NCBI GenBank assembly: GCA_964518595.1
Contig: CAZFHA010000038.1
Coordinates: 1-8,389 of the forward strand
Reading direction: 5' to 3'
Source of the DNA: CAZFHA01 sp964518595
GTDB lineage: Bacteria > Bacillota > Clostridia > Saccharofermentanales > Saccharofermentanaceae
Length of the DNA stretch: 8,389 nt
The position numbers and the translations under genes are program-made. Below, in pieces: positions 8,041 to 8,389 of this stretch; the first letter of the stretch is position 1, and each line of letters starts with the position of its first letter. Under the pieces are notes generated by a model. The model worked only from the letters and a program-made list of their open reading frames with translations. It was not told the DNA's origin and made no database searches.

Positions 8041-8073
8041 ACCCAAGATAAAGTTAGATCAAACTAGATAGTT

Positions 8074-8079
8074 ATTATA
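8074..8079 (-). promoter_or_regulatory. Candidate -10 element of the calcium ATPase promoter
   Basis: A perfect TATAAT on the minus strand lies between the tRNA terminator and the ATPase, about 98 bases upstream of the start codon. The matching -35 is poor: TGTGCA at a 17-base spacing. The dyad CACG-N6-CGTG lies just upstream of it, at 8081-8094, within the spacer. The location after a terminator and before a gene supports a promoter, but the weak -35 keeps confidence moderate. Confidence 0.45.
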
Positions 8080-8105
8080 CACGAAAACCCGTGAACTGCA
8101 CACAC

Positions 8106-8134
8106 AAAAAAAGAACCGCACTACTGCGATTCTT
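8106..8134 (-). terminator. Intrinsic terminator of the tRNA cluster
   Basis: On the minus strand, one base after the tRNA-Phe CCA end, a 10-bp stem (AAGAATCGCA with TGCGGTTCTT, one T-G pair, loop GTAG) is followed by seven T residues. This is a textbook Rho-independent terminator and marks the end of the tRNA transcription unit. Confidence 0.9.
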
Positions 8135-8135
8135 T

Positions 8136-8211
<76 letters not shown>

Positions 8212-8217
8212 ATATAT

Positions 8218-8241
8218 GAACCGGCCTCTATGGACCGGTTC
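8218..8241 (-). other. Stable hairpin in the tRNA-Asp/tRNA-Phe spacer
   Basis: Almost the whole 34-base spacer between the two tRNAs forms a hairpin on the minus strand: GAACCGG(T)CC pairs with GGCCGGTTC around the loop ATAGA, with one bulged T. It is followed by ATATAT and not a T run, so termination is unlikely. A structured spacer of this kind may help present the precursor to processing enzymes or keep the spacer from disturbing tRNA folding; this role is inference. Confidence 0.6.
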
Positions 8242-8245
8242 TCTT

Positions 8246-8322
8246 TGGCGACGCAGAAGGGGCTCGAACCCTCGACCTCCAGCGTGACAGGCTGGCATTC
8301 TAACCAACTGAACTACTGCGCC
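8246..8322 (-). tRNA. tRNA-Asp (anticodon GUC)
   Basis: A complete 77-base cloverleaf: acceptor GGCGCAG pairs with CTGCGTC (one G-U pair); the anticodon stem CCAGC/GCTGG holds the loop CTGTCAC with anticodon GTC; the T-arm is GAGGG-TTCGAGC-CCCTT-like. The discriminator is G, as expected for tRNA-Asp, and CCA is encoded. It is only three bases from the upstream tRNA-Val, so the two are co-transcribed. Confidence 0.97.
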
Positions 8323-8325
8323 ATT

Positions 8326-8389
8326 TGGTGGGAACAACAGGGCTCGAACCTGTGACCCTCTGCTTGTAAGGCAGATGCTCTCCCAGCTG
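8326..8389 (-). tRNA. tRNA-Val (anticodon UAC), 5' end beyond window
   Basis: The visible 64 bases hold part of the D-arm (CAGCTGGGAGAGC), the anticodon stem TCTGC/GCAGA with loop CTTACAA and anticodon TAC, the T-arm ACAGG-TTCGAGC-CCTGT, the acceptor 3' strand TGTTCCC, discriminator A and encoded CCA. The 5' acceptor strand and about a dozen bases lie past the right edge. The cluster probably continues upstream. Confidence 0.93.

Noticed and set aside
7977..8073. A metal riboswitch (yybP-ykoY type) in the ATPase leader
   Set aside because: The leader is under 100 bases and I see no conserved multi-stem core; only one short dyad is present.

Overview
The window looks like a chromosomal segment of a low-to-moderate GC Bacillota (Firmicutes) bacterium. 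The evidence is a MucBP-type surface adhesin with a Gram-positive style signal peptide, strong AAGGAG/AGGAGG ribosome binding sites, intrinsic terminators, and tRNAs with encoded CCA ends. I cannot name a genus from the sequence alone.

Layout: (1) Positions 1-2027, minus strand, hold the N-terminal 675 codons of a large secreted surface protein that runs off the left edge. It has a signal peptide, a Ser/Thr-rich linker, an unnamed probable beta domain, a C-type lectin-like domain with EPN and WND motifs, and then MucBP-like repeats of about 68 residues. This gene is easy to miss because it has no stop codon inside the window. (2) Positions 2028-2478 are a 450-base divergent intergenic region with small dyads and short repeated words, probably carrying the promoters for both flanking genes. 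(3) Positions 2479-5064, plus strand, encode an 861-residue MalT-like LAL regulator (STAND ATPase, TPR-type middle, LuxR-type helix-turn-helix). (4) Positions 5065-5246 hold a probable bidirectional terminator between convergent genes. (5) Positions 5247-7976, minus strand, encode a complete 909-residue P-type IIA calcium-transporting ATPase. (6) Positions 8106-8389 hold the end of a minus-strand tRNA cluster in the transcribed order Val(UAC, partial)-Asp(GUC)-Phe(GAA), closed by an intrinsic terminator.

How the parts may work together: the lectin-type adhesin and the LAL regulator are divergent neighbours, the common arrangement for a regulator and its target. A reasonable hypothesis is that the regulator senses a small ligand and controls expression of the sugar-binding adhesin. 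The calcium pump and tRNAs look like ordinary core genes; the terminator arrangement separates them from the adhesin/regulator pair. The most distinctive item is the lectin-MucBP adhesin with its divergent signal-sensing regulator.
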